Shown here piece by piece: positions 1-12,520 of a stretch of DNA of 64,000 nucleotides. The notes under the pieces were generated by a model. That model was not told the DNA's origin. It saw only the letters and a list, made by a program, of their open reading frames with translations, and ran no database searches. The stretch is from Motiliproteus sp965230185 (lineage in GTDB: Bacteria > Pseudomonadota > Gammaproteobacteria > Pseudomonadales > Balneatricaceae). Both the position numbers and the translations under genes were made by a program. Positions within the stretch are counted from its first letter, which is position 1; the number at the start of each line of letters is the position of its first letter. The stretch spans positions 496,001 to 560,000 of the forward strand of contig OZ245995.1 in assembly GCA_965230185.1 (NCBI GenBank), written 5' to 3'.

Positions 1-312
1 GCCCTGATCCTGGAGTGGCAGTGGCCGAGGTTTTATGAAGAGCTGCTGGAGCGTCCCTATATATCCGCTGGTGCCATCGCCTGGCTGTTGATGCTGCCGC
101 TGGGGCTGACCTCCTTTAAGGGGGCGATGAAGCGTATGGGGCGACGCTGGAAGCAGCTGCATAAACTGACCTATGCGGTCGCGGTCTTTGCCGTGATCCA
201 TATTTTCTGGCAGGTCCGCTCCGATTACGGCGAAGTGTTGTTCTACAGTGTGGTGCTGTTGATTCTGCTGTCACTGCGTCTGACCCGGCGGTTGCCGGTC
301 GTTCATCGCTGA
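1..312 (+). CDS. msrQ: MsrQ heme-binding membrane subunit, C-terminal part
   Basis: The reading frame is open from the first base and ends at 312, so this is the last 103 codons of a gene that starts outside the window. The protein has hydrophobic segments around AIAWLLMLPLGL and a final VVLLILLSLRL helix, with a His in the GRRWKQLHKLTYAV segment and another in FAVIHIFW; both patterns are typical of MsrQ/YedZ. MsrQ is the inner-membrane b-heme protein that passes electrons to the periplasmic methionine sulfoxide reductase MsrP. The msrP partner would be expected just upstream, outside the window. The 163 bp to the next gene suggest separate transcription. Confidence 0.85.
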   Translation, partial: ALILEWQWPRFYEELLERPYISAGAIAWLLMLPLGLTSFKGAMKRMGRRWKQLHKLTYAVAVFAVIHIFWQVRSDYGEVLFYSVVLLILLSLRLTRRLPVVHR

Positions 313-475
313 ATTTCCCTGTCTGTGAACCCCGTTGTTGCGAACAGCGGGTTCCGACTTTCCAATTCCGAGTAATGTGCCAGGCTAATTAGTGTGAATG
401 ACTGAGGACCAGCGAGTGGTCCGAACTTGCCTGAATGATGGCAGCGATGCTGCTGACTTTTTCGGAGGTGCCGGA

Positions 476-1081
476 ATGTTTATTGAGCATATGCTAGGTG
501 TACTTTATCACCCGAACGATGAATGGAAACTTATACGGGACGAGCATTATTCAGCCCTGAGGTGTTATGCCTCGCATATGGTTTTCCTGGCGGCGATTCC
601 GCCACTGGCTGCGTTTATCGGAACGACACAGATGGGCTGGAGCGTTGGTGGGGACCAGTTCTTCCGTCTGACGGTGGGAAGTGCATTACCGATTGCAATC
701 GCCTTTTATCTGGCCCTGCTGGTCGGGGCCGGGCTGATGGCCTGGTTTATTCACTGGATGGAGCGCACCTATGGCTCTGAATCCAGTTTCGATGACTGCA
801 TGGTACTGACCACCTTTACCGCGTCTCCGCTGTTTCTTGCCGGTCTGGCTGCGCTGATACCAATCCTCTGGGTGGACGTACTGGTTGGAATGGTGGCTCT
901 CGCCTTCACGGTGCGGCTGCTGTATACCGGAGTGCCGGTGATTATGGACGTTCAGAAGGATCGGGCGTTTATCTTCTCATCAGCGATTCTGACGGTCGGA
1001 CTGGTGCTGCTGGTTGGGATGCTGGCAGTCACCGCTGTGCTCTGGAGTACAGTGATGGGGCCGACGGTAGCAGGTGCCTGA
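476..1081 (+). CDS. Yip1-family integral membrane protein
   Basis: The 201-residue protein has about five hydrophobic segments (HMVFLAAIPPLAAFIG, ALPIAIAFYLALLVGAGLMAW, LFLAGLAALIPILWVDVLVGMVALAF, then two at the C-terminus). The N-terminal HMLGVLYHPNDEWKLIRDE is the signature of bacterial Yip1-domain proteins. Its function is unknown. The ATG at 476 is chosen over the longer frame opening at 398 because GGAGG at 464-468 lies 7 bases in front of it. It is monocistronic, with a shared bidirectional terminator downstream. Confidence 0.75.
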   Translation: MFIEHMLGVLYHPNDEWKLIRDEHYSALRCYASHMVFLAAIPPLAAFIGTTQMGWSVGGDQFFRLTVGSALPIAIAFYLALLVGAGLMAWFIHWMERTYGSESSFDDCMVLTTFTASPLFLAGLAALIPILWVDVLVGMVALAFTVRLLYTGVPVIMDVQKDRAFIFSSAILTVGLVLLVGMLAVTAVLWSTVMGPTVAGA

Positions 1082-1114
1082 CCGCTCGTTATCGATTCAC
1101 AGGAAAAGCCTCAG

Positions 1115-1146
1115 AAAAAAGGGGAGCCTCTGGCTCCCCTTTTTTA
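1115..1146. terminator. Bidirectional intrinsic terminator
   Basis: A perfect stem (AGGGGAGCC / GGCTCCCCT, 3-base loop) is flanked by an A-run on the left and a T-run on the right. It can therefore stop transcripts from both sides: the Yip1 gene on + and the korB operon on -. Confidence 0.9.
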
Positions 1147-1162
1147 ACGTCAGGCAGGCAGC

Positions 1163-2218
1163 TTACCGGAAGCTGTCATTGATCACCTGCAGTACATCAT
1201 CGCCCGGGCAGAGCGCGCTTTCTGACAGAGTGTTCAGGGGCTTGTCGGTGGTTTCCAGCACCTTGTGCAGATCTTCCGCCCCCGGATCCAGGTACAGCAG
1301 CCCGGTGAGGATCTCACCGTCGGCCTTGCACTGCTCGATGGCGGCGATGGCTTCCTGACGGTTCTCCGGGTTGTAGCTGTCACCGACGTTCTGCAGTCGG
1401 ACGATGGAGCCGTCATGCAGGCAGATATCACGGCAGGTCTTGCCCACCGGACAGGCGCTGATGATCTCCTCCTTCACCGGCACGAAGTCGGTGACCGAGG
1501 CGGTCTGCACATGGTCGCGGACGTAGTCGTAGCTCTTAGTGGAGCCGGCGTGGTTGTTGAAGGTCACGCAGGGGGAGATGACGTCGATAAAGGCGAAGCC
1601 CTGATGGCTCAGGGCCGCCTTCAGCAGCGGCACCAGCTGGGCCCGGTCACCGGAGAAGCTGCGGGCCACGAAGGTGGCGCCCAGCTGCAGCGCCATGGTG
1701 GCCAGATCGAAGCCTTCCAGCAGGTTTTCCACCCCGCCCTTGCTCTTCGAACCGCGGTCGGAGGTGGCCGAGGTCTGGCCCTTGGTGAGCCCGTAGACGC
1801 CGTTGTTGGCCACCAGATACAGCATGTTCAGACGCCGGCGTACCACGTGGGCGAACTGACCGAGGCCGATGGCGGCGGAGTCGCCGTCGCCGGACATGCC
1901 GATGTAGATCAGCTCGCGGTTGGCCATGTTGGCACCGGTGGCGATCGACGGCATGCGGCCGTGCACCGAGTTAAAGCCGTGGGCCTTGTTGAGGAAGTAG
2001 GTCGGCGCCTTGGAGGAGCAGCCGATCCCCGACAGCTTAGCGATCCGGTGCGGCGGCAGCGACAGTTCATGACAGGCCTGAATGATCGAGCCGCCGATGG
2101 TGTCATGGCCGCAACCGGCACAGAGGGTGGACAGCGGGCCTTCGTAGGCCTGACTGGTCAGCCCCAGATCGTTGAGGGCCAGACCCGGGTGGCGGAACGT
2201 GGACTTCTGATAACTCAT
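1163..2218 (-). CDS. korB: 2-oxoacid:ferredoxin oxidoreductase, beta subunit (KorB type)
   Basis: This 351-residue protein is the thiamine-diphosphate subunit of a 2-oxoacid:ferredoxin oxidoreductase, which decarboxylates a 2-oxoacid (probably 2-oxoglutarate) with CoA to acyl-CoA and reduced ferredoxin. Visible features are CAGCGH at residues 33-38, GIGC at about 64-67 and a later Cys at about 217 as 4Fe-4S ligands. GDGD (110-113) with NN (138-139) forms the TPP/Mg site. An extra Cys-rich stretch (CPVGKTCRDIC) lies in the C-terminal third. The gene is last in a three-gene operon, 6 bp after korA. Substrate choice among 2-oxoglutarate, pyruvate or branched-chain acids is inferred only from family resemblance. 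Confidence 0.85.
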   Translation of the reverse strand: MSYQKSTFRHPGLALNDLGLTSQAYEGPLSTLCAGCGHDTIGGSIIQACHELSLPPHRIAKLSGIGCSSKAPTYFLNKAHGFNSVHGRMPSIATGANMANRELIYIGMSGDGDSAAIGLGQFAHVVRRRLNMLYLVANNGVYGLTKGQTSATSDRGSKSKGGVENLLEGFDLATMALQLGATFVARSFSGDRAQLVPLLKAALSHQGFAFIDVISPCVTFNNHAGSTKSYDYVRDHVQTASVTDFVPVKEEIISACPVGKTCRDICLHDGSIVRLQNVGDSYNPENRQEAIAAIEQCKADGEILTGLLYLDPGAEDLHKVLETTDKPLNTLSESALCPGDDVLQVINDSFR

Positions 2219-2224
2219 GCGTAA

Positions 2225-4120
2225 TTACTCCCCTCGGGTCGCCGCAGTCGGGCTGGTTTTTCGGCTGGAACCTTCGAGAAGGTGCTCCGCCACCTGGGTG
2301 CTGATAAAACGGGCGGTGATGGGCAGACCGTCGTAATGAACCACCTTCACCAGCTTCTTCGGATGGATCTCCAGCTCGTTGATCAGCAGCGTACGCAGCT
2401 GACCGTCACGGTTCTGTTCGATCACGAACAGGGTGTCGTGACTGTCGATAAAGGCTTCGACCTCGGTGCTGAACGGGAAGGCCCGGATCCGCATCGTGTC
2501 GACGCTGAGCCCCTTCGCCGCCAGCAGGTCGAGGGTCTCCTGAATCGCCACCGCAGTGGTGCCGTAATAGATCAGGCCGGCATTCTTACGGGTGCCTTTC
2601 GCCGCTTTGCCCTTCGTCCCCGTTTTTGCTGCTGTCCCGTTGAGGGTGATCTCCGGCCCCGGGATCAGGGTGGCGGCGGTCTCAAATTTACGGTTGAGGC
2701 GATCGACGTTATCGACGTAGACATCGCCCTGCTCGCTGTAGATGGCATAGCGGTCCCGGGAGGTGCCACGGGTGAAGAAGGCGCCCTTCTCCGGGTGAGT
2801 ACCGGGGTAGGTGCGGTAACAGATACCGTCGTCATCGACGTCCAGGTAGCGGCCGAACTTCTCGATCTCGTCCAGCTGCTCGGCACTGAGCACCTTGCCG
2901 CGGTCATAGCGGTGATTGTCGTCCCAGCGCAGCTCTTCGCTGAGGTGATCGTTCATGCCCAGATCGAGATCGCTCATGACGATCACCGGGGTCTGCAGCC
3001 GCTCCGCCAGGTCGAAGGCCTCGGCGGTCATGTCGAAACACTCCTTCGGCGATTCCGGGAACAGCAGCACCTGTTTAGTATCGCCGTGGGAGGCGTAGGC
3101 GCAGGCCAGTACGTCCGGCTGCTGGGTCCGGGTCGGCATGCCGGTGGAGGGGCCGGCGCGCTGAACATTGACCAGTACGATCGGCAGTTCGGCGAAATAG
3201 GCCAGTCCCAGGAACTCGGTCATCAGCGAGATGCCGGGGCCACTGGTGGCGGTGAAAGCGCGGGCGCCGTTCCAGGCGGCACCGATGGCGACGCCGATGG
3301 CGGCCAGCTCATCCTCGGCCTGGACCGCGGCATAGTTCTTCTTGCCGGTGGCCGGATCGATTCGCAACCGCTGACAGTACTTCATAAAGTTCTCGACCAC
3401 CGAGGTGGAGGGGGTGATCGGGTACCAGCCCACCACAGTGGCGCCGCCGTAGACCGCGCCGAGGGCGGTGGCGGTGTTGCCGTCGATCATGATGTGGTTG
3501 TTGACCGCCTCGGCCCGCTGCACCCGAATGCCCAGCGGACATCGGAACTGCACCGAGGCCGCCTGATGGCCCAGCTCCAGGGCGTAGATATTGGGGATGA
3601 TCAGCTTCTCTTTGCCTTTGAACTGGTCGGCCACCATGTTCTTCAGTATCTCGAACTCGATATCCAGCAGTGCCGCCAGGGCCCCCACATAGATCACGTT
3701 CTTGAACAGCTGACGCTGACGGGGATCCTCGTATTCACGCAGGCAGATCTCGGAGATCGGAATGCCAATGATGTTGACATCCTGACGCTGCAGCTGGGGC
3801 TCCAGCGGTTTGGTGGAATCGTAGATAAAGTAGCCACCCGGCAGCACGCTGCGCATATCCTCGGCCAGGGTCTGGGCGTTCATGGCGACGACGATATCGG
3901 CCCCGCCGCCGCGCCGGCCCAGATAGCCCTTCTCGCTGACCCGTACCTCGTACCAGGTGGGCATGCCCTGAATGTTGGACGGAAAGATGTTGCGGGGGCT
4001 GACCGGAATCCCCATCCGGAACAGCGATTTGGCGAACATCAGGTTAGCACTGGCGGAGCCGGTGCCGTTGACGTTGGCGAAGCGAATAACGAATTCGTTA
4101 ACGGCATTAATCGTTGGCAT
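2225..4120 (-). CDS. korA: 2-oxoacid:ferredoxin oxidoreductase, fused gamma-alpha subunit (KorA type)
   Basis: The 631-residue protein joins a gamma domain (about 1-190, starting FVIRFANVNGTGSASANLM) to an alpha (pyrimidine-binding) domain (from about 210, with GATVVGWYPITPSTSVVE). This is the usual gamma-alpha fusion of bacterial KorA/VorB-like enzymes. It pairs with KorB to make the active heterodimer. The ATG overlaps the last 14 bases of the upstream flavoprotein gene, so translation is probably coupled. A Lys/Gly/Thr-rich insert (about residues 505-520) precedes the C-terminal domain. The trio resembles the KorABC 2-oxoglutarate:NADP+ oxidoreductase known from aromatic-degrading Azoarcus. 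Confidence 0.85.
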   Translation of the reverse strand: MPTINAVNEFVIRFANVNGTGSASANLMFAKSLFRMGIPVSPRNIFPSNIQGMPTWYEVRVSEKGYLGRRGGGADIVVAMNAQTLAEDMRSVLPGGYFIYDSTKPLEPQLQRQDVNIIGIPISEICLREYEDPRQRQLFKNVIYVGALAALLDIEFEILKNMVADQFKGKEKLIIPNIYALELGHQAASVQFRCPLGIRVQRAEAVNNHIMIDGNTATALGAVYGGATVVGWYPITPSTSVVENFMKYCQRLRIDPATGKKNYAAVQAEDELAAIGVAIGAAWNGARAFTATSGPGISLMTEFLGLAYFAELPIVLVNVQRAGPSTGMPTRTQQPDVLACAYASHGDTKQVLLFPESPKECFDMTAEAFDLAERLQTPVIVMSDLDLGMNDHLSEELRWDDNHRYDRGKVLSAEQLDEIEKFGRYLDVDDDGICYRTYPGTHPEKGAFFTRGTSRDRYAIYSEQGDVYVDNVDRLNRKFETAATLIPGPEITLNGTAAKTGTKGKAAKGTRKNAGLIYYGTTAVAIQETLDLLAAKGLSVDTMRIRAFPFSTEVEAFIDSHDTLFVIEQNRDGQLRTLLINELEIHPKKLVKVVHYDGLPITARFISTQVAEHLLEGSSRKTSPTAATRGE

Positions 4121-5888
4121 GACCGGACTCCTGTGTCAGTTGAAACTTCTGCATATCCCAGGCCCCGGTGGGGCAGCGTTCGGCACAGAGGCCGCAGTGC
4201 AGACAGACATCTTCATCCTTGGCCATGATCTGGCCGGTCTTCAGGTCGGCGGAGACATAGAGGGCCTGATCCTTGCCGTTGAGCGGCGACGGCACCCGCA
4301 GCCGGCCGCGCAACTCGTCCTCCTCACCGTTGGCGGTAAAGTTGATACAGTCCATGGGGCAGATGTCTTCACAGGCGCCGCACTCGATACAGCGGCTGGC
4401 GGAGAACACCGTCTGGACATCGCAGCTGAGACAGCGGGAGGCTTCGGTCAGCGCCAGCTGCTCGTCGAAGCCCAGCTCCACTTCCGCCTGCAGGCTGGAC
4501 AGCGCCTTGCGCTTGCTGAGGTGGGGCACCGCCTGACGTTCGTCATTGGTGGTGGCGTTGTGGTAGCTCCACTCGTGGACCCCCATCTTCTGACTGGTGA
4601 GGGTATAGCTCTCGGCCGGCCGCTGTTCCGGCGCCCGTCCCTGACAGAACAGGTCGATGGAGGTGGCCGCCTGATGGCCGTGGGCCACCGCGGTGATGAT
4701 ATTCTCAGGACCGAAGGCGGCGTCGCCGCCGAAGAACACCCGGGGCAGGCTCGACTGCAGGGTCGCTTTGTTCAGCACCGGCATCCCCCACTGATCCATC
4801 TCGATGCCGAGATCGGCTTCGATCCAGGGGAACTTCGCGTCCTGACCGATGGCGACCAGTACCTGGTCGCATTCCACCAGCTCCTCCTCGCCGGTGGGCA
4901 CCAGTCGGCGGCGACCGTCGTCATCGTAGACCGACTCCACCAGTTCGAAGCGGACACCGGTCAGCTTACCGTCTTCCACCACATAGGCTTTGGGGACCCG
5001 GTGGTTGAGGATCGCCACCCCTTCGGCCAGGGCATCTTCCTTCTCCCAGGGCGAGGCCTTCATGTCCTCGAAGCTGGAGCGGACGATCACGCTGACCTGG
5101 TTGCTGCCCAGCCGCAGCGCGGTGCGGCAGCAGTCCATGGCGGTATTACCGCCGCCGAGCACCACCACCCGCTTGCCGGCTTCCTTCACATGCTCGAAGG
5201 CGACACCGGCCAGCCAGTTGATACCGACCTGCACCGCCTCCCCGGCCTCTTCCCGGCCGGGGATGTTGAGGTCGCGGCCGCTGGGGGCGCCGGTGCCGAT
5301 AAAGACGGCATCAAACTGTTCATCCAGCACCGATTTAAGGCTGGTGATCTCGGTGCCGAAGCGGGTCTCGACGCCCATATCCAGCACATAACCCACCTCC
5401 TCGTCGAGCACCGTCTCCGGTAGCCGGAATACCGGGATCTGGCTGCGGACCATGCCGCCGGCCTTCGCATCGCGATCGAAGATCGTCACCGCGTAGCCCT
5501 TCGGCATCAGGTCCCGGGCCACTGTCAGCGAGGCCGGTCCGGCGCCGATCAGGGCGATACGCTTACCGTTCTTATCGGTGGGGACGTGGGGAAGCCGCTC
5601 CGTAATATCGTCACGGTGATCGGCGGCGACCCGCTTGAGCCGGCAGATGGCGACGGGCTGCTCTTCGACCCGGCCGCGCCGGCAGGCGGGCTCACAGGGG
5701 CGGTCGCAGACCCGGCCGAGAATGCCGGGGAAGACGTTGGACTGCCAGTTGACCATATAGGCGTCGGTGTAGCGCTGATCGGCGATCAGGCGGATGTACT
5801 CGGGAACGGGGGTATGCGCGGGGCACGCATACTGACAGTCCACTACCTTATGGTAGTAGTCTGGCGACTTAGTATTGGTTTCTTTCAA
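4107..5888 (-). CDS. GltD-like FAD/NAD(P) oxidoreductase with ferredoxin domains (KorC type)
   Basis: The 593-residue flavoprotein is first in the kor operon. The N-terminal cysteines (C18, C22, C61, C65, C69) match the Fe-S region of glutamate synthase small subunits. An FAD-binding GAGPAS is at about 115-120, and an NAD(P)-binding LGGGNTAMD near 240. Two 4Fe-4S ferredoxin motifs close the protein: CIECGACEDICP and CLHCGLCAERCP. It probably exchanges electrons between NAD(P)H and the iron-sulfur clusters of KorAB, making the complex NAD(P)-linked rather than strictly ferredoxin-linked. Glutamate synthase activity is unlikely because no large-subunit gene is adjacent. Confidence 0.8.
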   Translation of the reverse strand: MKETNTKSPDYYHKVVDCQYACPAHTPVPEYIRLIADQRYTDAYMVNWQSNVFPGILGRVCDRPCEPACRRGRVEEQPVAICRLKRVAADHRDDITERLPHVPTDKNGKRIALIGAGPASLTVARDLMPKGYAVTIFDRDAKAGGMVRSQIPVFRLPETVLDEEVGYVLDMGVETRFGTEITSLKSVLDEQFDAVFIGTGAPSGRDLNIPGREEAGEAVQVGINWLAGVAFEHVKEAGKRVVVLGGGNTAMDCCRTALRLGSNQVSVIVRSSFEDMKASPWEKEDALAEGVAILNHRVPKAYVVEDGKLTGVRFELVESVYDDDGRRRLVPTGEEELVECDQVLVAIGQDAKFPWIEADLGIEMDQWGMPVLNKATLQSSLPRVFFGGDAAFGPENIITAVAHGHQAATSIDLFCQGRAPEQRPAESYTLTSQKMGVHEWSYHNATTNDERQAVPHLSKRKALSSLQAEVELGFDEQLALTEASRCLSCDVQTVFSASRCIECGACEDICPMDCINFTANGEEDELRGRLRVPSPLNGKDQALYVSADLKTGQIMAKDEDVCLHCGLCAERCPTGAWDMQKFQLTQESGHAND

Positions 5889-6638
5889 GGCTGCCTACCT
5901 ACGTTTGTTACCTCAGGAACATGCGGTGATACATACAGCGGGCAGGCGACAAACAGCACTGGTCACAGGCCAGTAATCAATTTGTCATCAGTAGGGCCGG
6001 ATTGCGCAGTGGCAAACCAGTAGCTCTGTTGCACCGTTACGTATGATCTGTCCTCTTTGCGGGACTTTGTCGTAGTGCCAGCATGGGGATGTACACTTCT
6101 GGTCATCCGCTTATAGCTTTAGTTGTTTTCCATGATGGCATCAGGGATTCTAGCGTCCCTGAATCCGTACAACCACCGTTTATTACGCTACATAAGTCTA
6201 TTGTTGACGCTTTTGTTAAAGTTTTCTGCAGAGATCTGTGGTTGGGCGGCTCGGTTTTGAGGGGGCAGTTGCTCAGCAGATATTCGTGCTGAAGCCGGAG
6301 GTTTGATTTCAGCATGGCCTTTGTTTGTGGTACCCCCGGAACTGCGATGTGTGAGAAAATATAGGTGCGCGTTATTGCAGACTACTTCCTGAACAGAAGT
6401 GCAATGAAAGGGTGTCAGTTCTGCAGTCGTTTCCGGGGTTGCTTGTTGTTCCGGATTAGCTGGGGAAATAATTGCTATCGCCTGTTGACGAGGGCGCTCA
6501 GGGCTGTAGAATACGCCGCTCCTGTGTTGAGGCGCAGGCGGTCAGAAAGAAGATAAGCAGTTGTTTTTAATGCGCATTCTGATCGAGATTGTCGATCATC
6601 AGTTTTTCGGAAGCGATTCGCAAAACTTCAAAAAACGA
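5889..6638. other. Long intergenic region upstream of the rRNA operon
   Basis: This stretch of about 750 bp lies between the start of the kor operon (minus strand) and the rRNA promoter. Short open frames exist on both strands (for example 6083-6292), but none has a convincing ribosome binding site or a recognisable product. It must hold the kor promoter and probably upstream activating DNA for the rRNA promoter. The sequence just before the -35 is A/T-rich (6616-6636), consistent with an UP element. Confidence 0.5.
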
Positions 6639-6666
6639 TTGACAGTCACTCGGGAGGCACTATAAT
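6639..6666 (+). promoter_or_regulatory. rRNA operon promoter
   Basis: A perfect -35 TTGACA (6639-6644) and a perfect -10 TATAAT (6661-6666) are separated by 16 bp. A GC-rich discriminator (ACGCGCCTC) follows, as expected for a stringently controlled rRNA P1-type promoter. An A-tract lies immediately upstream. Confidence 0.93.
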
Positions 6667-6709
6667 ACGCGCCTCGGTTGACGACACGCTCTCAGCGAAA
6701 CGCGACCAA

Positions 6710-6722
6710 CGCTCTTTAACAA
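6710..6722 (+). promoter_or_regulatory. boxA antitermination site in the rRNA leader
   Basis: CGCTCTTTAACAA matches the rRNA boxA consensus bound by NusB-NusE. It lies about 170 bp before 16S, where it lets RNA polymerase read through terminator-like structures such as the one at 8498-8521. Confidence 0.85.
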
Positions 6723-6887
6723 ATCGATCAGATAATTCGTGTGGGCACTTATGATGATGTTTGCAGATAGCAAATATTCAAAGTAAGTGGCTCGTGAATT
6801 CATACACTATACGTTTACGTTTAGTTAAGTTTTGACAGTTTTTACTTTGAGCAAGATTTAGTTCTTCTTCGGAAGAGCGAAAGCTTT

Positions 6888-8429
<1,542 letters not shown>

Positions 8430-8497
8430 AACGATACTGCATGTTGTTGTAAGTGCTCACAACGAATTATCTGGTCGGCTGTAAAGAGAGCGAAATG

Positions 8498-8521
8498 AAA
8501 CAAGCTTCGGCTTGTTTTTTT
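8498..8521 (+). terminator. Intrinsic-terminator-like hairpin inside the 16S-tRNA spacer
   Basis: AAACAAGC, a TTCG tetraloop and GCTTGTTT are followed by an unbroken T-run to 8521. By shape this is a good intrinsic terminator, yet it stands upstream of both tRNAs and 23S. It would have to be overridden by boxA antitermination or act as a leaky attenuator. Confidence 0.7.
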
Positions 8522-8526
8522 ATGAC

Positions 8527-8589
8527 GGGTCTGTAGCTCAGTTGGTCAGAGCGTCCCCCCTGCTTTGAGGTAAAGAGCGGGTGAGGTCG
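8527..8589 (+). pseudogene. Broken tRNA-Ile copy
   Basis: The first 27 bases (8527-8553) match the 5' acceptor strand and D-arm of the intact tRNA-Ile at 8624 with a single difference. The 12-base anticodon segment is replaced by 25 unrelated bases (8554-8578). The variable-region sequence GGGTGAGGTCG then returns (8579-8589). The T-arm, the 3' acceptor strand and CCA are missing, so it cannot fold into a complete tRNA. It appears to be a partial duplication of tRNA-Ile that has decayed. Confidence 0.75.
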
Positions 8590-8623
8590 ACGACCGACAG
8601 ATTACATTGATGATCCAAACGAT

Positions 8624-8700
<77 letters not shown>

Positions 8701-8719
8701 GATTTCGAAAGTCGTCGTT

Positions 8720-8760
8720 GTGAAATGACTCGCATAGCAGGCTATGCGTCACCCTTTCAC
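8720..8760 (+). repeat. Inverted repeat between the two spacer tRNAs
   Basis: GTGAAA and TTTCAC form outer arms around a near-perfect inner stem CGCATAGC/GCTATGCG (8731-8748). It probably folds in the precursor RNA and may guide processing of the spacer tRNAs. Confidence 0.65.
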
Positions 8761-8822
8761 GCCTTGTCTTCCGAAGTCTGGCGTAACACGCGAGTCGGAG
8801 GCGTACTAACGACAAGCATACT

Positions 8823-8898
8823 GGGGCTATAGCTCAGCTGGGAGAGCGCCTGCCTTGCACGCAGGAGGTCAGCGGTTCGATCCCGCTTAGCTCCACCA
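8823..8898 (+). tRNA. tRNA-Ala (anticodon TGC)
   Basis: The 76-nt gene has acceptor stem GGGGCTA/TAGCTCC, encoded CCA at 8896-8898 and TGC anticodon at 8856-8858. It is the second spacer tRNA of the operon. Confidence 0.97.
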
Positions 8899-9002
8899 TT
8901 CTTTTACGCTTTAAGAAGCTAAAAGCTAACGAAGACTTTCTGATTGAGAAACTCTTTCTTACCTTTTGTCTTTTTGAAGTCATCTTCGGATGTAAAAGAC
9001 AC

Positions 9003-9014
9003 GCTCTTTAACAA
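9003..9014 (+). promoter_or_regulatory. boxA antitermination site before 23S
   Basis: GCTCTTTAACAA repeats the leader boxA core about 160 bp before 23S, the usual second position in gammaproteobacterial rRNA operons. Confidence 0.8.
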
Positions 9015-9171
9015 TGTGGATTTGTGATTGAAGTAAAGTTGAAATTAAGTTCAATTTTGCAGTTCGATCAAGCGATTTATCTGGCGAGTCTGTTGCTGCT
9101 ACCCGCAGTGACAGACGAACAATGTCGTGTAGTCCTCGATCTGTAATCAGAAACACTGTTTCGGGTTATAT

Positions 9172-12058
<2,887 letters not shown>

Positions 12059-12166
12059 TATAACACCAAAGCGGTGTTTATGCTCGAGACTACAGACACA
12101 GATAAACGCGAACGAACGCAACAAACGAACTTAGTTTCAAGTCAATCACAGATTCACATCCTTTTT

Positions 12167-12285
12167 TGCCTGGCGACCATAGCGATCTGGAACCACCTGA
12201 CCCCATCCCGAACTCAGCAGTGAAACGGATCAGCGCCGATGGTAGTGTGGGGTTTCCCCATGTGAGAGTAGGTCATCGCCAGGCG
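12167..12285 (+). rRNA. rrf: 5S ribosomal RNA
   Basis: The roughly 119-nt gene has terminal helix TGCCTGGCG/CGCCAGGCG and the conserved ACCCCATCCCGAACTCAG and GTAGTGTGGGG segments. It follows 23S after a 108-bp spacer containing a small hairpin (AACACC/GGTGTT, 12063-12079). No distal tRNA follows. Confidence 0.95.
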
Positions 12286-12296
12286 CCCAATTAAGA

Positions 12297-12328
12297 AACC
12301 CCCGGTACCCTGTACCGGGGGTTTTTTT
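12297..12328 (+). terminator. rRNA operon terminator
   Basis: A GC-rich stem AACCCCCGGTAC/GTACCGGGGGTT with a short loop is followed by a T-run ending at 12328. It lies directly after 5S. Confidence 0.92.
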
Positions 12329-12520
12329 ATGATTTCATATTGTTCATTAAGACTATGCGTCGCCGTACCAGCGGGCTTTGCAATCTCCGGTTCCTCTGAA
12401 TTTCCCTGCTTTGTTATTGTTTCTCCGGATCTTTTGATGCCGGGGCCGGTTTGTTCTAAAGTCATGGGTATGTCTGATGACTGTCAGGTTCTGTTATGAC
12501 GTACAAATGGCTCCAATAAT

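Noticed and set aside
6083..6556. Two short plus-strand frames before the rRNA promoter
   Set aside because: No ribosome sites, no recognisable product, atypical composition.
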